Shown: positions 33,682 through 42,881 of the stretch, piece after piece | Position numbering within the stretch: the stretch's first letter is position 1 | How the letters are laid out: each line of letters starts with the position of its first letter | Origin: Pseudomonadota bacterium | GTDB lineage: Bacteria > Pseudomonadota > Alphaproteobacteria > Rhizobiales > Hyphomicrobiaceae | Assembly: GCA_018242295.1 (NCBI GenBank) | Contig: JAFECE010000011.1 | Coordinates: forward strand, 744,001 to 808,000 | Direction of reading: 5' to 3' | Length of the DNA stretch: 64,000 nt | Made by a program: the position numbers and the translations under genes | Notes under the pieces: generated by a model | Told to the model about the DNA's origin: nothing | Database searches by the model: none | What the model saw: the letters and a program-made list of their open reading frames with translations, nothing else

Positions 33682-34680
33682 ATGCTGCGCAGCTATCGCC
33701 GCGAAAACTCGCACCTCGTTTTGGCGCAGGAAAGTATTGAGGCCGATGCTGGGGTGATCGAACTTCCAGTTTGGATCGATCTCTACAATCCGCCTCCGCA
33801 GGACAACCGCTATGTCGAGCAGCTGCTCGGAATTTCGTTGCCGACGCGGGAAGAGATGCAGGAGATCGAAGTCTCCGCCCGGCTCTATCAGGAGGACGGC
33901 GCCGAGTTCATGACGCTGACGGCTGCGTCCCGGCTCGAAAGCGACGAGCCGATCAACACGCCGATCACGTTCGTGCTCAAGGGCACCACGCTCGTGACGG
34001 TTCGTTATGAGGAACCGAAGGCCTTCGCCAATTTCGTCGTGCGGGCGCAGCGTGCCAATGCCGTGCCCGTTGCCAACGGCGAGCAGATCATGATGGGCCT
34101 CATCGAAGCGCTGCTCGATCGCATGGCGGATGCTCTCGAGCGCGTCGGAACGGGGATCGATCAGGTTTCGCGGCAAGTGTTTCGCAAGGGCGGGAAGGCG
34201 AAGGAAAAGGCATCGCCTTCCAGCGACGATTTGCAGGCGGCGATCGAGAGGATCGGGCAGGACGGCGATCTCTTGACGAAGGTTCGCGAAAGTCTCGTCA
34301 GCATCAACCGTGTGCTGACTTATCACACGAGCGTCGACCAGGATAAGAAGGTCACGAAGGAAGCCAAGGCGCGCAGCAAGGTTCTTTATCGCGACGTGGT
34401 CGCGTTGACCGATCAGGCGACGTTTCTGTCGAGCAAGGTCAACTTCCTGCTCGATGCGACGCTCGGGCTCATCAATCTGCAGCAGAACCAGATCATCAAG
34501 ATCTTCTCGGTCGCGGCCGTGGTGTTTCTGCCGCCGACGCTCGTCGCCTCGATCTACGGTATGAACTTCGCGGATATTCCGGAGCTCAGGTGGGGGCTCG
34601 GATATCCGTTCGCGCTGGGCTTGATGGTGATCTCGGCGATCCTGCCGTATCTTTATTTCAAGCGCCGCAGGTGGTTGTAG
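33682..34680 (+). CDS. corA: CorA-family divalent cation channel
   Basis: 332 residues. The N-terminal cytosolic domain (LPVWIDLYNPPPQDNRYVEQ, LPTREEMQEIEVSARLY) and the long helices that follow (ERIGQDGDLLTKVRESLVSI) are followed by two C-terminal transmembrane helices with the YGMNF selectivity motif near residue 298. Such pentameric channels take up magnesium or cobalt. The C-terminus is basic (FKRRRWL). The gene stands alone and is followed by a repeat cluster. Confidence 0.94.
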   Translation: MLRSYRRENSHLVLAQESIEADAGVIELPVWIDLYNPPPQDNRYVEQLLGISLPTREEMQEIEVSARLYQEDGAEFMTLTAASRLESDEPINTPITFVLKGTTLVTVRYEEPKAFANFVVRAQRANAVPVANGEQIMMGLIEALLDRMADALERVGTGIDQVSRQVFRKGGKAKEKASPSSDDLQAAIERIGQDGDLLTKVRESLVSINRVLTYHTSVDQDKKVTKEAKARSKVLYRDVVALTDQATFLSSKVNFLLDATLGLINLQQNQIIKIFSVAAVVFLPPTLVASIYGMNFADIPELRWGLGYPFALGLMVISAILPYLYFKRRRWL

Positions 34681-34691
34681 TCTTGGTGTTT

Positions 34692-34838
34692 CGTCATCCT
34701 CGGTCGAGCGCGGCAAGGCCGCGTCGATGGCCGGGGATCCAGCGTTAGACTCGTCGCAGACGCAGTATCGTGCCTTCGGCGATTCGTACGCTGGATCCCC
34801 GAACGCGCATCGCTGCGCTCACGCGTTCGAGGATGACG
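34692..34838. repeat. 142-147 bp palindromic element, copy 3
   Basis: Ends CGTCATCCTCG and CGAGGATGACG, with an inner GGGGATCCAGCG / CGCTGGATCCCC pair and a centre GACGCAGTATCGTGCCTTCG shared exactly with copy 1. It begins 12 bases after the corA stop codon. Confidence 0.85.
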
Positions 34839-34853
34839 GTGCGTATTCCAGAA

Positions 34854-34943
34854 CGTCATCCCCGCGCAGGCGGGGATCTGTCCAAGTGTCGGTTCATCGC
34901 AAGTCTTTGGCCTGGATGGATCCCGGCCTTCGCCGGGATGACG
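34854..34943. repeat. About 90-bp REP-pair element, copy 5
   Basis: Begins CGTCATCCCCGCGCAGGCGG and ends CCGGCCTTCGCCGGGATGACG (last 20 bases shown without the first C in other copies). It is the inverted orientation of the 18985 copy. Confidence 0.8.
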
Positions 34944-35003
34944 GGGTACGCGGCGACGGCTTATGTCTCAAGAACGCATGCCAACGGAGGCCGGAATTCA
35001 GAC

Positions 35004-35021
35004 ACCTTCGCCGGGATGACG
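35004..35021. repeat. Partial REP arm
   Basis: CCTTCGCCGGGATGACG is an isolated right arm of the REP family, directly 3' of meaB. Confidence 0.5.
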
Positions 35022-35030
35022 AAGCTTGGG

Positions 35031-36008
35031 CTATGACTCAAGCAAGCGGCGCGCCGCTTTGTCGGGCGTCATGGTGCCCGAGAGGACGGCGTCGGCGAGC
35101 GGATCGAGGCCTTCCTTGCCGCCGGATTTGATGCGTGCGGCGACGATGTCGGCGGCGGCACGGGCGATCAGGTAGCGGGCGCGGCGGCGGCGTCTTTTCA
35201 TTGCGCCTTCGGCTGCGACGCGGCTGCCGAGTTCATCGAACGCGCTGACTAAGCCGGGAACGCCTTCGCCGCTCAGCGCGCTCGTCTTCAAGACCGGGAC
35301 TTTCTCGGACGCCATCGCGCGGATCGACAGTGCGCCGATGAGCTGCTGCATCGTCTGCTCGGCGCCTGGGCGATCAGCTTTGTTGACGACGATGATGTCG
35401 GCGATTTCCAGAAGGCCGGATTTCATCGCCTGGATGTCGTCGCCCATTCCCGGCGCCGCTATGACGACGCGGATGTCTGCGACCTCGGCGACGTCGATTT
35501 CGTTCTGGCCGGTGCCTACGGTTTCGAGGAGCACGATATCGAAACCGGCGCCGTCGAGCGCGTCGATGATGCGCACGGCTGCAGGGGAGAGGCCGCCGAG
35601 ATAGCCGCGCGAGGCCAGCGAGCGCACGAAGACGCCGTCGTCGTCGAGCGCGGCCGTCATGCGAATGCGATCACCGAGGATGGCGCCGCCGGAGATCGGG
35701 CTTGAGGGATCGACGGCGATGACACCGACGGTACGGCCCTGCTGTCTCAGATGCGCGATGACGGCGTTGACGAGCGTCGATTTTCCGGCGCCGGGTGGCC
35801 CTGTAAAGCCGACGACGAGGGCGTGTCCCAAATGCGGCTGCAGCGCCTGCAGCAACCCCGGCGCGGCGGCCGACAGGCGTTCAAGCTCGGTGATCACCGT
35901 CGAGATCGCGCGCCGCTCGCCGGCACGCATGCGTTCGACGTATCCCGCGATTTCGGCGTCTGGAATGCGGGCGATTGGGGGAAGCGGATCTGCGGTCGTT
36001 TTGGCCAT
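35031..36008 (-). CDS. meaB: MeaB/ArgK-type G3E GTPase, chaperone of methylmalonyl-CoA mutase
   Basis: 325 residues. The P-loop GFTGPPGAGKSTLVNAVIAH lies near residue 70, followed by VGVIAVDPSSPISGGAILGD and RGYLGGLSPAAVRIIDALDG. The GTP-binding NKADRPGA motif lies in the second half. MeaB guards and reactivates B12-dependent methylmalonyl-CoA mutase, important in the ethylmalonyl-CoA pathway of methylotrophs. The mutase genes are not in this window. The gene is monocistronic here. Confidence 0.93.
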   Translation of the reverse strand: MAKTTADPLPPIARIPDAEIAGYVERMRAGERRAISTVITELERLSAAAPGLLQALQPHLGHALVVGFTGPPGAGKSTLVNAVIAHLRQQGRTVGVIAVDPSSPISGGAILGDRIRMTAALDDDGVFVRSLASRGYLGGLSPAAVRIIDALDGAGFDIVLLETVGTGQNEIDVAEVADIRVVIAAPGMGDDIQAMKSGLLEIADIIVVNKADRPGAEQTMQQLIGALSIRAMASEKVPVLKTSALSGEGVPGLVSAFDELGSRVAAEGAMKRRRRRARYLIARAAADIVAARIKSGGKEGLDPLADAVLSGTMTPDKAARRLLES

Positions 36009-36086
36009 ATGCGCTGATTAGAAGGGAAGCGGTTCAGGCGCAACAGGGCATTGCCTCGCTCGCGGTGGTCCTTTCCCTCATGCGCT

Positions 36087-36758
36087 CTAGAACTTCTCCA
36101 GCAGATCTTCTTCGGCCGCGGGCTTTTGCGGCGGGGCGGATTTGAGGATTGCCGGAAGGATGGCTTCCGCGCTGTCGACGACGTTGAAGTGCACGTCGAG
36201 GCCCTCGCGTATGAAGGTTTCCTTCTTCATGTGCGCGAGGAGCGACAGGAACTGGTCCCAGAAGCCATTGATGTTGGCGATGACGATCGGTTTCGCGTGG
36301 CGGCCGAGCTGCGACCACGTCAACTGTTCGACGAGTTCCTCCAGCGTGCCGATGCCGCCGGGGAGGGCGACGAACGCGTCGGCGCGATCGAACATCAGCT
36401 GCTTGCGCGTGTGCATGTTCTCGACGACGATCAGCTCGTCGACGTCCTTCAGCATCAGTTCGCGGTTGCCGAGGAATTCTGGGATGATGCCCGTGACCTT
36501 GCCGCCCGCTCCGAGCGAGGCGCGGGCGACCTCGCCCATCAGGCCGAGGCTGCCGCCGCCGTAGATCAGGCGGATGTTATTGTCAGCGAGAGCCTTGCCA
36601 AGCTTTCGGGCCGCAATCGCGTAGGCGGTGTTCAGCCCCTTGCCGGAGCCGCAATATACGCAGACACTTTCGATTTTCGCGGGGGTTGTGGATTGCTTAT
36701 CATTTGCCGGTGTGCCGGCCGGCACCTTGGTCATTTCATTCATTCTCGTTCCATTCAC
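36087..36758 (-). CDS. LOG-family (TIGR00730) nucleotide-processing protein
   Basis: 223 residues at most. After a flexible N-terminal tail of about 28 residues the Rossmann fold starts SVCVYCGSGKGLNTAYAIAA. Further motifs are IYGGGSLGLMGEVARASL, MHTRKQLMFDRADAFVALPG and GGIGTLEELVEQLTWSQLG, the PGGxGTxxE signature. Members release cytokinin-type bases or act as AMP/pyrimidine nucleosidases. The start could be ATG 36743 or 36758. Confidence 0.92.
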   Translation of the reverse strand: MNGTRMNEMTKVPAGTPANDKQSTTPAKIESVCVYCGSGKGLNTAYAIAARKLGKALADNNIRLIYGGGSLGLMGEVARASLGAGGKVTGIIPEFLGNRELMLKDVDELIVVENMHTRKQLMFDRADAFVALPGGIGTLEELVEQLTWSQLGRHAKPIVIANINGFWDQFLSLLAHMKKETFIREGLDVHFNVVDSAEAILPAILKSAPPQKPAAEEDLLEKF

Positions 36759-36939
36759 AAACTACGTAACTTCAATATTTAGGGGTTCGCTCATTACTCG
36801 CCAGAGTATGCCTGGGTTGCATGCTGGTTTTGTGGAGGCCGTACAGCGTTCAAATTCTATTTTCGCGTTGCCGGGCCCGTGGGACTGGCGAGAAACTGCC
36901 GCGTGTGGTTAGTTCATAGCGGGGTTCAAAGGCGAAGTT

Positions 36940-38607
36940 ATGAAAAACGGCGAAGCCACGGTTTCCGCGAAGAAAACCGCGATTTCCAGCGCGCGCGCCG
37001 GTGCCGTTACCGCGTTGCTCGGCGTTTTGGCGCTTTTGCCGCTGCCGCTTGATGCCGCCATAGATCATGGCGATGTGCGATCTTTGGGTACGACCTTCGC
37101 CGTCGACAGCCGATTTCCGCGGGTCGTCGCCAAGGATAACGGCGATACGCTGGATGCTCGGGACGAGCCGTTCCCTGTGGTGGCTCAGGGTCTGCCGAAG
37201 CCGCCAGATGGAGCGGCGGCGCCGGAGACGGCCAAGGATCTCACCGACAGTTTATGGCCGCCGAAAGAGCTTGGCGTTGCCGATCGCGTGCAGGACTGGC
37301 TCGCGCGCGCCAATCGCGAATTTCAGACGACGATCATCCGGCGATTGTCGACGCCGGCAGCGGGGGGCGACGCCGACGCGATAGCGCGCAAAATCGAGCA
37401 GGTGAAGCGGGAAGACGCTGAAGCTGCGGCACGGAGGGCGAAGGAGGCTCTCGACGCGGCGCAGGCAAAGCTTGCGGCGGAGGCGGAAGCCAAGCACAAC
37501 CAAGAATTGTCCGACGCTGCGGCGAAGGCCGCCGAGCAAGCCAAGGCTCGCGAAGCGGAAGCGGCGCGTCTCGAGGTGCAGCGGAAGGCCGACGAGGCCA
37601 AGCGTCTGGCGGACGAACAAAAGCGCCAGGATCAGCTTCGGCTTGCCGCGGAAGAGAAAGCGGCGGAACAACGGTCAGCTGAAGCGGCCGCCGCTAACAA
37701 AGCTGAAGAAGAGCGGAAGGCGGACGCCGAGCGGCAAGCGTTGAAGGCCGCCGAAGAGGCCAAAGCAAAAGCTCAAGAAGAGGCGCGCCGCAAGGCCGCC
37801 GAGGATGCGAAGCAAGTCGCGGCGGAGGAAGCTGCGAAGGCCGCAGCCAAGGAGCGGGAACTCACTGCTCAGCGGGAAGCTGAAGCGGCTGCCAAAAAAG
37901 CCGAAGAAGAGCGGAAGGCTGACGCCGAGCGGCAAGCGCTGAAGGCTGCCGAAGAAGCTAAAGCCAAAGCTGCGGAAGAGGCACGGCGGAAGGCGGCTGA
38001 GGACGCGAAGCGTATCGCGGCCGAGGAAGCTCTGAAGGCTGCGGCTGATCGCGAAGCGAAGGCAAAAGAAGCTGCGGAAAAAGTCCGTCTCGCAGAAGAG
38101 GCGGCCAAGAGAGATGCGGACGCGAGGCGGGCCTCAGAATCTGCAAAGCAGGCGATGGCCGATGACGCGGACAAGGCCAAGACCGCCGTCGCGGCGACGC
38201 CGAGCGCGGCCGAGCCGTCGCCGGTGAAAGTTCAACTGAAGGCGGCCTCCAAGAAGGTGTCTTCGCGCGGTGAAAAGGGGGTTGCACGCAAGCGGCCTCA
38301 TTCCCATGCGCACGCGCATCGCGCGGCGAAACGTCGTGTGGTCGTGGCTGCCAACCACCTCGCGCGGGGGCCCGTTGTGAAGCCCTGGGTCCGGCGGGCG
38401 CGGCAAGGCCGTTGCCGGGCGGCCGGGGAGAAGGTCTTGTTGCCCGGCCGCTATACGGTCGCACGCGGCGATAACCTGTGGCGGATCGCCCTTCGGCACT
38501 ACGGGTCGGGTTTATATTTCAAACGGATTTATCGCGCGAACCGGAACGTCATTCGCGATCCGAGCCACATTTATGCGTGCCAGCGGCTTTATCTGCCGCG
38601 CCGGTGA
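36940..38607 (+). CDS. Coiled-coil protein with C-terminal LysM domain
   Basis: 555 residues. A signal-like segment (AVTALLGVLALLPLPLDAAI, residues about 23-42) is followed by a Pro-rich linker, then about 300 residues of Ala/Glu/Lys heptads like those in TolA. Within this a unit starting EEERKADAERQALKAAEEAK is repeated twice, about 80 residues apart. A His/Arg-rich segment follows, and the last 55 residues form a LysM peptidoglycan-binding domain (GRYTVARGDNLWRIALRHYG). Probably periplasmic and wall-bound. It lies 42 bases upstream of the ABC exporter gene. Confidence 0.85.
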   Translation: MKNGEATVSAKKTAISSARAGAVTALLGVLALLPLPLDAAIDHGDVRSLGTTFAVDSRFPRVVAKDNGDTLDARDEPFPVVAQGLPKPPDGAAAPETAKDLTDSLWPPKELGVADRVQDWLARANREFQTTIIRRLSTPAAGGDADAIARKIEQVKREDAEAAARRAKEALDAAQAKLAAEAEAKHNQELSDAAAKAAEQAKAREAEAARLEVQRKADEAKRLADEQKRQDQLRLAAEEKAAEQRSAEAAAANKAEEERKADAERQALKAAEEAKAKAQEEARRKAAEDAKQVAAEEAAKAAAKERELTAQREAEAAAKKAEEERKADAERQALKAAEEAKAKAAEEARRKAAEDAKRIAAEEALKAAADREAKAKEAAEKVRLAEEAAKRDADARRASESAKQAMADDADKAKTAVAATPSAAEPSPVKVQLKAASKKVSSRGEKGVARKRPHSHAHAHRAAKRRVVVAANHLARGPVVKPWVRRARQGRCRAAGEKVLLPGRYTVARGDNLWRIALRHYGSGLYFKRIYRANRNVIRDPSHIYACQRLYLPRR

Positions 38608-38649
38608 CGGCGATGGACTTTCCCGGCGCATGATCCTATCTGAAGCCGA

Positions 38650-40557
38650 ATGCAAAGCGCCGTTGTCAACTGGTGCGCGGCGGTCCGCGATGGACTGCTG
38701 GCGCGTATCACGCCTTCTGCCAAGTCCAGCCGGGTCTTGAGGGCGCTCTGGCCCTACGTCTGGCCCGAAGACAGGCCCGACCTCAAGCGGACGGTCGTCT
38801 GGTCATTTATCATCGTCGTCATCGCCAAGGGCGTGACGGTGACGGTCCCATTTACGCTGAAGTGGGCGACGGATGCGCTCGTCACGGCGACGGGCGGCCA
38901 TGTTGCGAGTAACCAAACGCTGCCCTGGCTGATCGGCGCGCCGGTTCTGGCGACCATCGTTTACGGCATCGCGCGCATCGTGATGTCGCTGCTCGTGCAG
39001 ATCCGTGAGGGCATGTTTGCGCGCGTTGCGATGCATGCGGTGCGAAAGCTCGCGCTTTCGACGTTCGAGCATATGCACCGCCTGTCGCTGCGCTTTCATC
39101 TCGAACGTAAGACGGGCGGGCTGACACGCGTTCTCGAACGGGGCCGCACCGGCATCGAGAACATCAGCCGCATGGCGTTGATGACGCTCATTCCGACGAT
39201 CGTCGAGTTTCTGATGATCATCGCGGTCTGCGCCTATGAGTTCGACTGGCGCTATATCGTCACCATCGTGCTGATGATCGCGGCGTACCTCTGGTTCACG
39301 GTGAAGGCGACCAACTGGCGGCTTTCGATCCGCCGGGCGATGAACGAGAGCGACACCGACGCCAACACGAAGGCGATCGACAGCCTGCTGAATTACGAGA
39401 CCGTCAAATACTTCGGCGCGGAAGGACGGGAAGCGGCGCGCTACGACAAGTCGATGGCGGCTTACGAGAAGGCGAGCATCAAGACGTATACGTCGCTCGC
39501 GGTTTTGAACTCGGGCCAAGCGATCATCTTCACGATCGCGCTGACGATCTGTCTTGCGATGTCGGCGACGGACATCATCTCCGGCAAGGATACGGTTGGC
39601 CATTTCGCGATGGTCAATCTCTTGATGCTGCAGCTCTTCATGCCGCTCAACTTCATGGGCATGGTGTATCGCGAAATCAAACAGGGCCTGACGGACATCG
39701 AGCGCATGATGGAAGTGCTCGAGCAGAATCCGGAAGTCGCTGACATTCCGGGCGCGAAGGAACTGAAGGTGGCGGGTGGCGCCATCCGGTTCGACCGCGT
39801 CGGCTTCGCCTATGATCCGGAGCGGCGAATTCTGAAGGATGTTTCGTTCGACGTGCCCGCGGGCAAGATGATCGCCATTGTCGGCCCGTCGGGTGCGGGC
39901 AAGTCGACGGTCGGGCGGCTGCTTCTCCGCTTCTACGACGTGACGAACGGTAAGATCACGATCGACGGGCAGAACATTCGCGACGTGACGCAGTCTTCGC
40001 TGCGCGCGGCCATCGGCGTCGTGCCGCAGGATACGGTGCTGTTCAACGATACGATTTTCTACAACATTAAGTACGGCCGCGCCGATGCGACGGACGCGGA
40101 GGTTTATCACGCGGCGAAGCTGGCGCAGATCGACGATTTCGTCCGCGCGCTTCCCGATGGATACAACACGATGGTCGGCGAGCGGGGCCTGAAGCTCTCA
40201 GGCGGCGAGAAGCAGCGCGTCGCGATCGCGCGGACTATTCTGAAGTCGCCGCCGATCCTGCTGCTCGACGAGGCGACGAGCGCGCTCGACAGTCATACGG
40301 AAAAGGAAATTCAGGACGCGTTGGATCGGGTTTCCAAAGACCGCACGACGGTCGTCATCGCGCACCGGCTGTCGACGATCATCCATGCCGACAGCATTCT
40401 GGTCTTGGAGGCGGGTCGCGTCGCGGAGCAGGGCACGCACGGCGAGCTCATTGCGAAAAACGGGCTTTATGCGAGCCTCTGGGCACGGCAGCGGCAGGCG
40501 GAGAAGGCGCGCGAGGAACTTGCGCATGCGCTCGAAGAGGCCGGCGAGCCTGCGTGA
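38650..40557 (+). CDS. Atm1/HMT-type ABC exporter
   Basis: 635 residues, with permease and ATPase on one chain. The N-terminal half has six helices and the family loop LTRVLERGRTGIENISRMAL. The ATPase half has Walker A GPSGAGKST (residues 412-420), the signature LSGGEKQR, Walker B ILLLDEATSALDS and the H-loop IAHRLST. This branch exports glutathione-linked iron-sulfur precursors or metal-glutathione complexes from the cytoplasm. The start at ATG 38650 has a weak ribosome site. It may be cotranscribed with the LysM gene. Confidence 0.92.
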   Translation: MQSAVVNWCAAVRDGLLARITPSAKSSRVLRALWPYVWPEDRPDLKRTVVWSFIIVVIAKGVTVTVPFTLKWATDALVTATGGHVASNQTLPWLIGAPVLATIVYGIARIVMSLLVQIREGMFARVAMHAVRKLALSTFEHMHRLSLRFHLERKTGGLTRVLERGRTGIENISRMALMTLIPTIVEFLMIIAVCAYEFDWRYIVTIVLMIAAYLWFTVKATNWRLSIRRAMNESDTDANTKAIDSLLNYETVKYFGAEGREAARYDKSMAAYEKASIKTYTSLAVLNSGQAIIFTIALTICLAMSATDIISGKDTVGHFAMVNLLMLQLFMPLNFMGMVYREIKQGLTDIERMMEVLEQNPEVADIPGAKELKVAGGAIRFDRVGFAYDPERRILKDVSFDVPAGKMIAIVGPSGAGKSTVGRLLLRFYDVTNGKITIDGQNIRDVTQSSLRAAIGVVPQDTVLFNDTIFYNIKYGRADATDAEVYHAAKLAQIDDFVRALPDGYNTMVGERGLKLSGGEKQRVAIARTILKSPPILLLDEATSALDSHTEKEIQDALDRVSKDRTTVVIAHRLSTIIHADSILVLEAGRVAEQGTHGELIAKNGLYASLWARQRQAEKAREELAHALEEAGEPA

Positions 40558-40638
40558 GGCAGTAGTGGCGATGCGGGGGGCGGTTTTGGAGCCTTGTGAC
40601 AGCGCTAGGCTCTGGACTCATTCATTCGGATACTCTCG

Positions 40639-41046
40639 TCACGGCGCATAGATATCCAGGTCTAGCCGCAAACCGCGATCGCCAAGTTTCTTCAACGTAG
40701 CGGGACCCACGCAAAGCCCCTCCTTTTTCTCTTCGAGAAACAGTCCGCAGAAGATGTCGGCGTCGTAGGCTGATGTCACCCTCTGCCATACGGCTAGATC
40801 TTCAGTGGTTCCATCTAGGAGTGCAGCGATTTGCGCATCCAGATCGCCTGGTGAGCGTCTTTCGACGTGGATGCCCCATCGGCCTCGACGCGCAGTGCGC
40901 TCTGTGCCCGACTTGAGGTTGCGAATGACCTGGCCGCGACGTTCCGCAACGTCAGGCGCCTTGCCAAGAAGATTTGTTATCTCATCTGGATCGAGATCCT
41001 GTCCGAAGATTCGCAAAGAAGCGGCCGTTTCGCTCAGGGCTGCCAT
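40639..41046 (-). CDS. DUF4279 domain protein
   Basis: 135 residues: MAALSETAASLRIFGQDLDP, followed by DEITNLLGKAPDVAERRGQV, GRWGIHVERRSPGDLDAQIA and FCGLFLEEKKEGLCVGPATL, ending with LRLDLDIYAP. This matches the DUF4279 layout. Function of the family is not known. The protein is cytosolic with no signal peptide. It lies convergent to the ABC exporter gene. Confidence 0.85.
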   Translation of the reverse strand: MAALSETAASLRIFGQDLDPDEITNLLGKAPDVAERRGQVIRNLKSGTERTARRGRWGIHVERRSPGDLDAQIAALLDGTTEDLAVWQRVTSAYDADIFCGLFLEEKKEGLCVGPATLKKLGDRGLRLDLDIYAP

Positions 41047-41113
41047 CGTCGTTGTTCACTCAGTCCTGTAATGATTGGCGATTATCGATCAATTGGCTGA
41101 TCGAGTTTGAAGC

Positions 41114-41299
41114 CTAGTCTTCGACGATCTTCCAGCCGTCGGGGTTGGGCAGCTTTTTCCGCTTCGTCTCGGCTTCTTCGCGCGTCGTGAAGCGGATCGC
41201 CAAGGAGCGCGGGACGAACACATCCCCGTTGCCGAGATAGGTGTGCTGTCCAGTGGTGCGAAAAACGTCGTGCCGGTGTTCTTCCAGTAAATATGCCAT
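41114..41299 (-). CDS. Small hypothetical protein (61 aa)
   Basis: Starts MAYLLEEHRHDVFRTTGQHT and ends PNPDGWKIVED. A compact basic protein with TTREEAETKRKKLP. The frame is open upstream to 41419, but the ATG at 41299 is preceded by a G-rich stretch (GGAT) and starts the protein-like part. Family not recognised. Confidence 0.6.
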   Translation of the reverse strand: MAYLLEEHRHDVFRTTGQHTYLGNGDVFVPRSLAIRFTTREEAETKRKKLPNPDGWKIVED

Positions 41300-41457
41300 T
41301 GGCCGGGATCTCGCGTTCGCCGCGTTGAGCGGGAAGTGTGATCGCAACTTGCTGCAAAAAACTAGCCCCGAGATAGGGGCCGGGAGACCCATCTCGGGGC
41401 TAGTTACGAGTTCAGCCATTAGCCCTTCCAGGAAGCTTGCGGCCTAGCTCGATTCCA

Positions 41458-41910
41458 TTACGGGACGACTTTCGCCACCTCGCCCTCTAGTCGCTGCTTC
41501 GACTTGCCAGCTGCCTGATAGGCTTTGATCGCCTCGAGATTGACGGGCTTGCCGACCTGGACCAGCGCGACCATGCCCATGCCGAAGTGGGGCAGGCATT
41601 TGAAGACGTAGAGGCCGTCCTTCGCCGCGCTGAAGACGACTTCCTTGCTGAAGTCACCTTTCACTTGCGGCACGCCCTCGGGCCAGACTTTATCGACGCT
41701 TTCAGCGTTGTGGCCCTTGTCGGTCGGAACGAATTTCACTGTGTCGCCGGGTTCCACTTTCAAAAATCCCGGTTCGAAGGCCATGCGATTGCCGACGTTG
41801 TCCTCGTTGCGCATCTCGATGATGTGCTCGGCGGCGGATGTGAAGCGCGGGGCGACGACGGATGCGAGCGTGATGGTGCTCGCCAACAGAATCTGACGGG
41901 TCAACTTCAT
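41458..41910 (-). CDS. Pseudoazurin (blue copper protein)
   Basis: 150 residues. A signal peptide (MKLTRQILLASTITLASVVA, cleavage near SAA) precedes a cupredoxin. Copper ligands are visible: the His in DKGHNAES and the Cys, His and Met in FKCLPHFGMGMVALV. The EPGDTVKFVPTDKGHN stretch is typical of pseudoazurin. It is a periplasmic electron carrier to nitrite reductase, nitrous oxide reductase or cytochrome peroxidase; such partners are not in this window. The upstream region (41930-41970) is AT-rich. Confidence 0.93.
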   Translation of the reverse strand: MKLTRQILLASTITLASVVAPRFTSAAEHIIEMRNEDNVGNRMAFEPGFLKVEPGDTVKFVPTDKGHNAESVDKVWPEGVPQVKGDFSKEVVFSAAKDGLYVFKCLPHFGMGMVALVQVGKPVNLEAIKAYQAAGKSKQRLEGEVAKVVP

Positions 41911-42128
41911 ACGGTTTCCTCGCCCGGCCTTTTGTCATGGTCTTATTGTTTACATAAAAAGTATAGTTTAAGGCGACGCACCGCTCAAGGTGCCGTTTTG
42001 CCGCAAAGGCCGCGCACGCCAGGAAGGCGCCGAGCCGGCGCGCGGGAAAACTTATCCCCGCTTGATCGCCGGGTGTTAATCTTCACCTTTCGGCCGGTAG
42101 GTTCCGGATTTCGAAAGGATATGGACGT

Positions 42129-42881
42129 TTGAAAGCTCAGGAATTCGCAGAGGCGTCGAAAAGGGTTCTGGCCGCGATCTGGCGCGGCTCGGTGATTGCG
42201 CTCTGGACCGTGCGCGAGATCCTGAGAACCGCGTGGACGATCTCGCGCGGGCCGTTGATCGCCGCGCTCAACATCTTCCTGGCTCTAATCATCCTCTTCG
42301 AGGAATGGGGCTGGCGACCGCTTTCCGATCTCATCGGAAGGCTCGCGAAATACGCGCCCATTGCAGCGGCGGAGCGGTTTATCGCCGGGTTGCCACCCTA
42401 TGCGGCGCTGCTGGTGCTGGCGTTTCCGACGGCGCTGCTGTTGCCGCTGAAATTCGTGGCCGTGTGGCTGCTGGCGAACGGGCATTTCGCGACGGCGACG
42501 CTTTTGTTCATCGGGGCGAAGATCGCGTCGACTGCGATCATCGCGCACCTCTTCATTCTCACAAAACCGTCGCTGATGCAGATCGGCTGGTTCGCGCGCG
42601 GCTTCAACTGGCTGATGCCGTGGAAGGACGCGCTGTTCGCGCAGATTCGTGCATCGTGGGTTTGGCGGTATGGCCGCGTGGTGAAGGCTCGGGCCAAGGA
42701 CGCTGCTGCGAAGCTTTGGGCGCGAACGCGGCCGCAGGTCGCCGCGCTTTGGCGGCGGTGGACGGGGCGGGAATTCGGTTTCGGCAACGGCGGGGCGGAC
42801 CGGTTGGGGTTTCCCGCAGGCGAATCGGTGCGGGTGAAAGCCGGCGATCAGCGACCCTCGAACGAGGACGGTCGGGGCTAG
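42129..42881 (+). CDS. Hypothetical membrane protein
   Basis: 250 residues from TTG 42129, which follows AAGGAT by about nine bases. It has three to four hydrophobic segments: GPLIAALNIFLALIILFEEW, YAALLVLAFPTALLLPLKFV and FIGAKIASTAIIAHLFILTK. The C-terminal part (residues 175-250) is basic and soluble with several Trp and Arg. I do not recognise the family. It is oriented divergently from the pseudoazurin gene. Confidence 0.65.
   Translation: MKAQEFAEASKRVLAAIWRGSVIALWTVREILRTAWTISRGPLIAALNIFLALIILFEEWGWRPLSDLIGRLAKYAPIAAAERFIAGLPPYAALLVLAFPTALLLPLKFVAVWLLANGHFATATLLFIGAKIASTAIIAHLFILTKPSLMQIGWFARGFNWLMPWKDALFAQIRASWVWRYGRVVKARAKDAAAKLWARTRPQVAALWRRWTGREFGFGNGGADRLGFPAGESVRVKAGDQRPSNEDGRG

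Noticed and set aside
38803-40110. A 435-codon minus-strand frame opposite the ABC exporter gene.
   Set aside because: The plus strand has all ABC motifs; the minus frame is a shadow rich in Arg, His and Asp with no recognisable domain. The same holds for minus frames at 33535-34716, 50375-51556, 55034-56215, 59373-61022 and 61094-62257.
41940-41960. TTGTTTACATAA upstream of pseudoazurin as an FNR/NnrR box.
   Set aside because: It departs from the TTGAT-N4-ATCAA consensus in both halves. AT-rich promoter sequence explains it as well.
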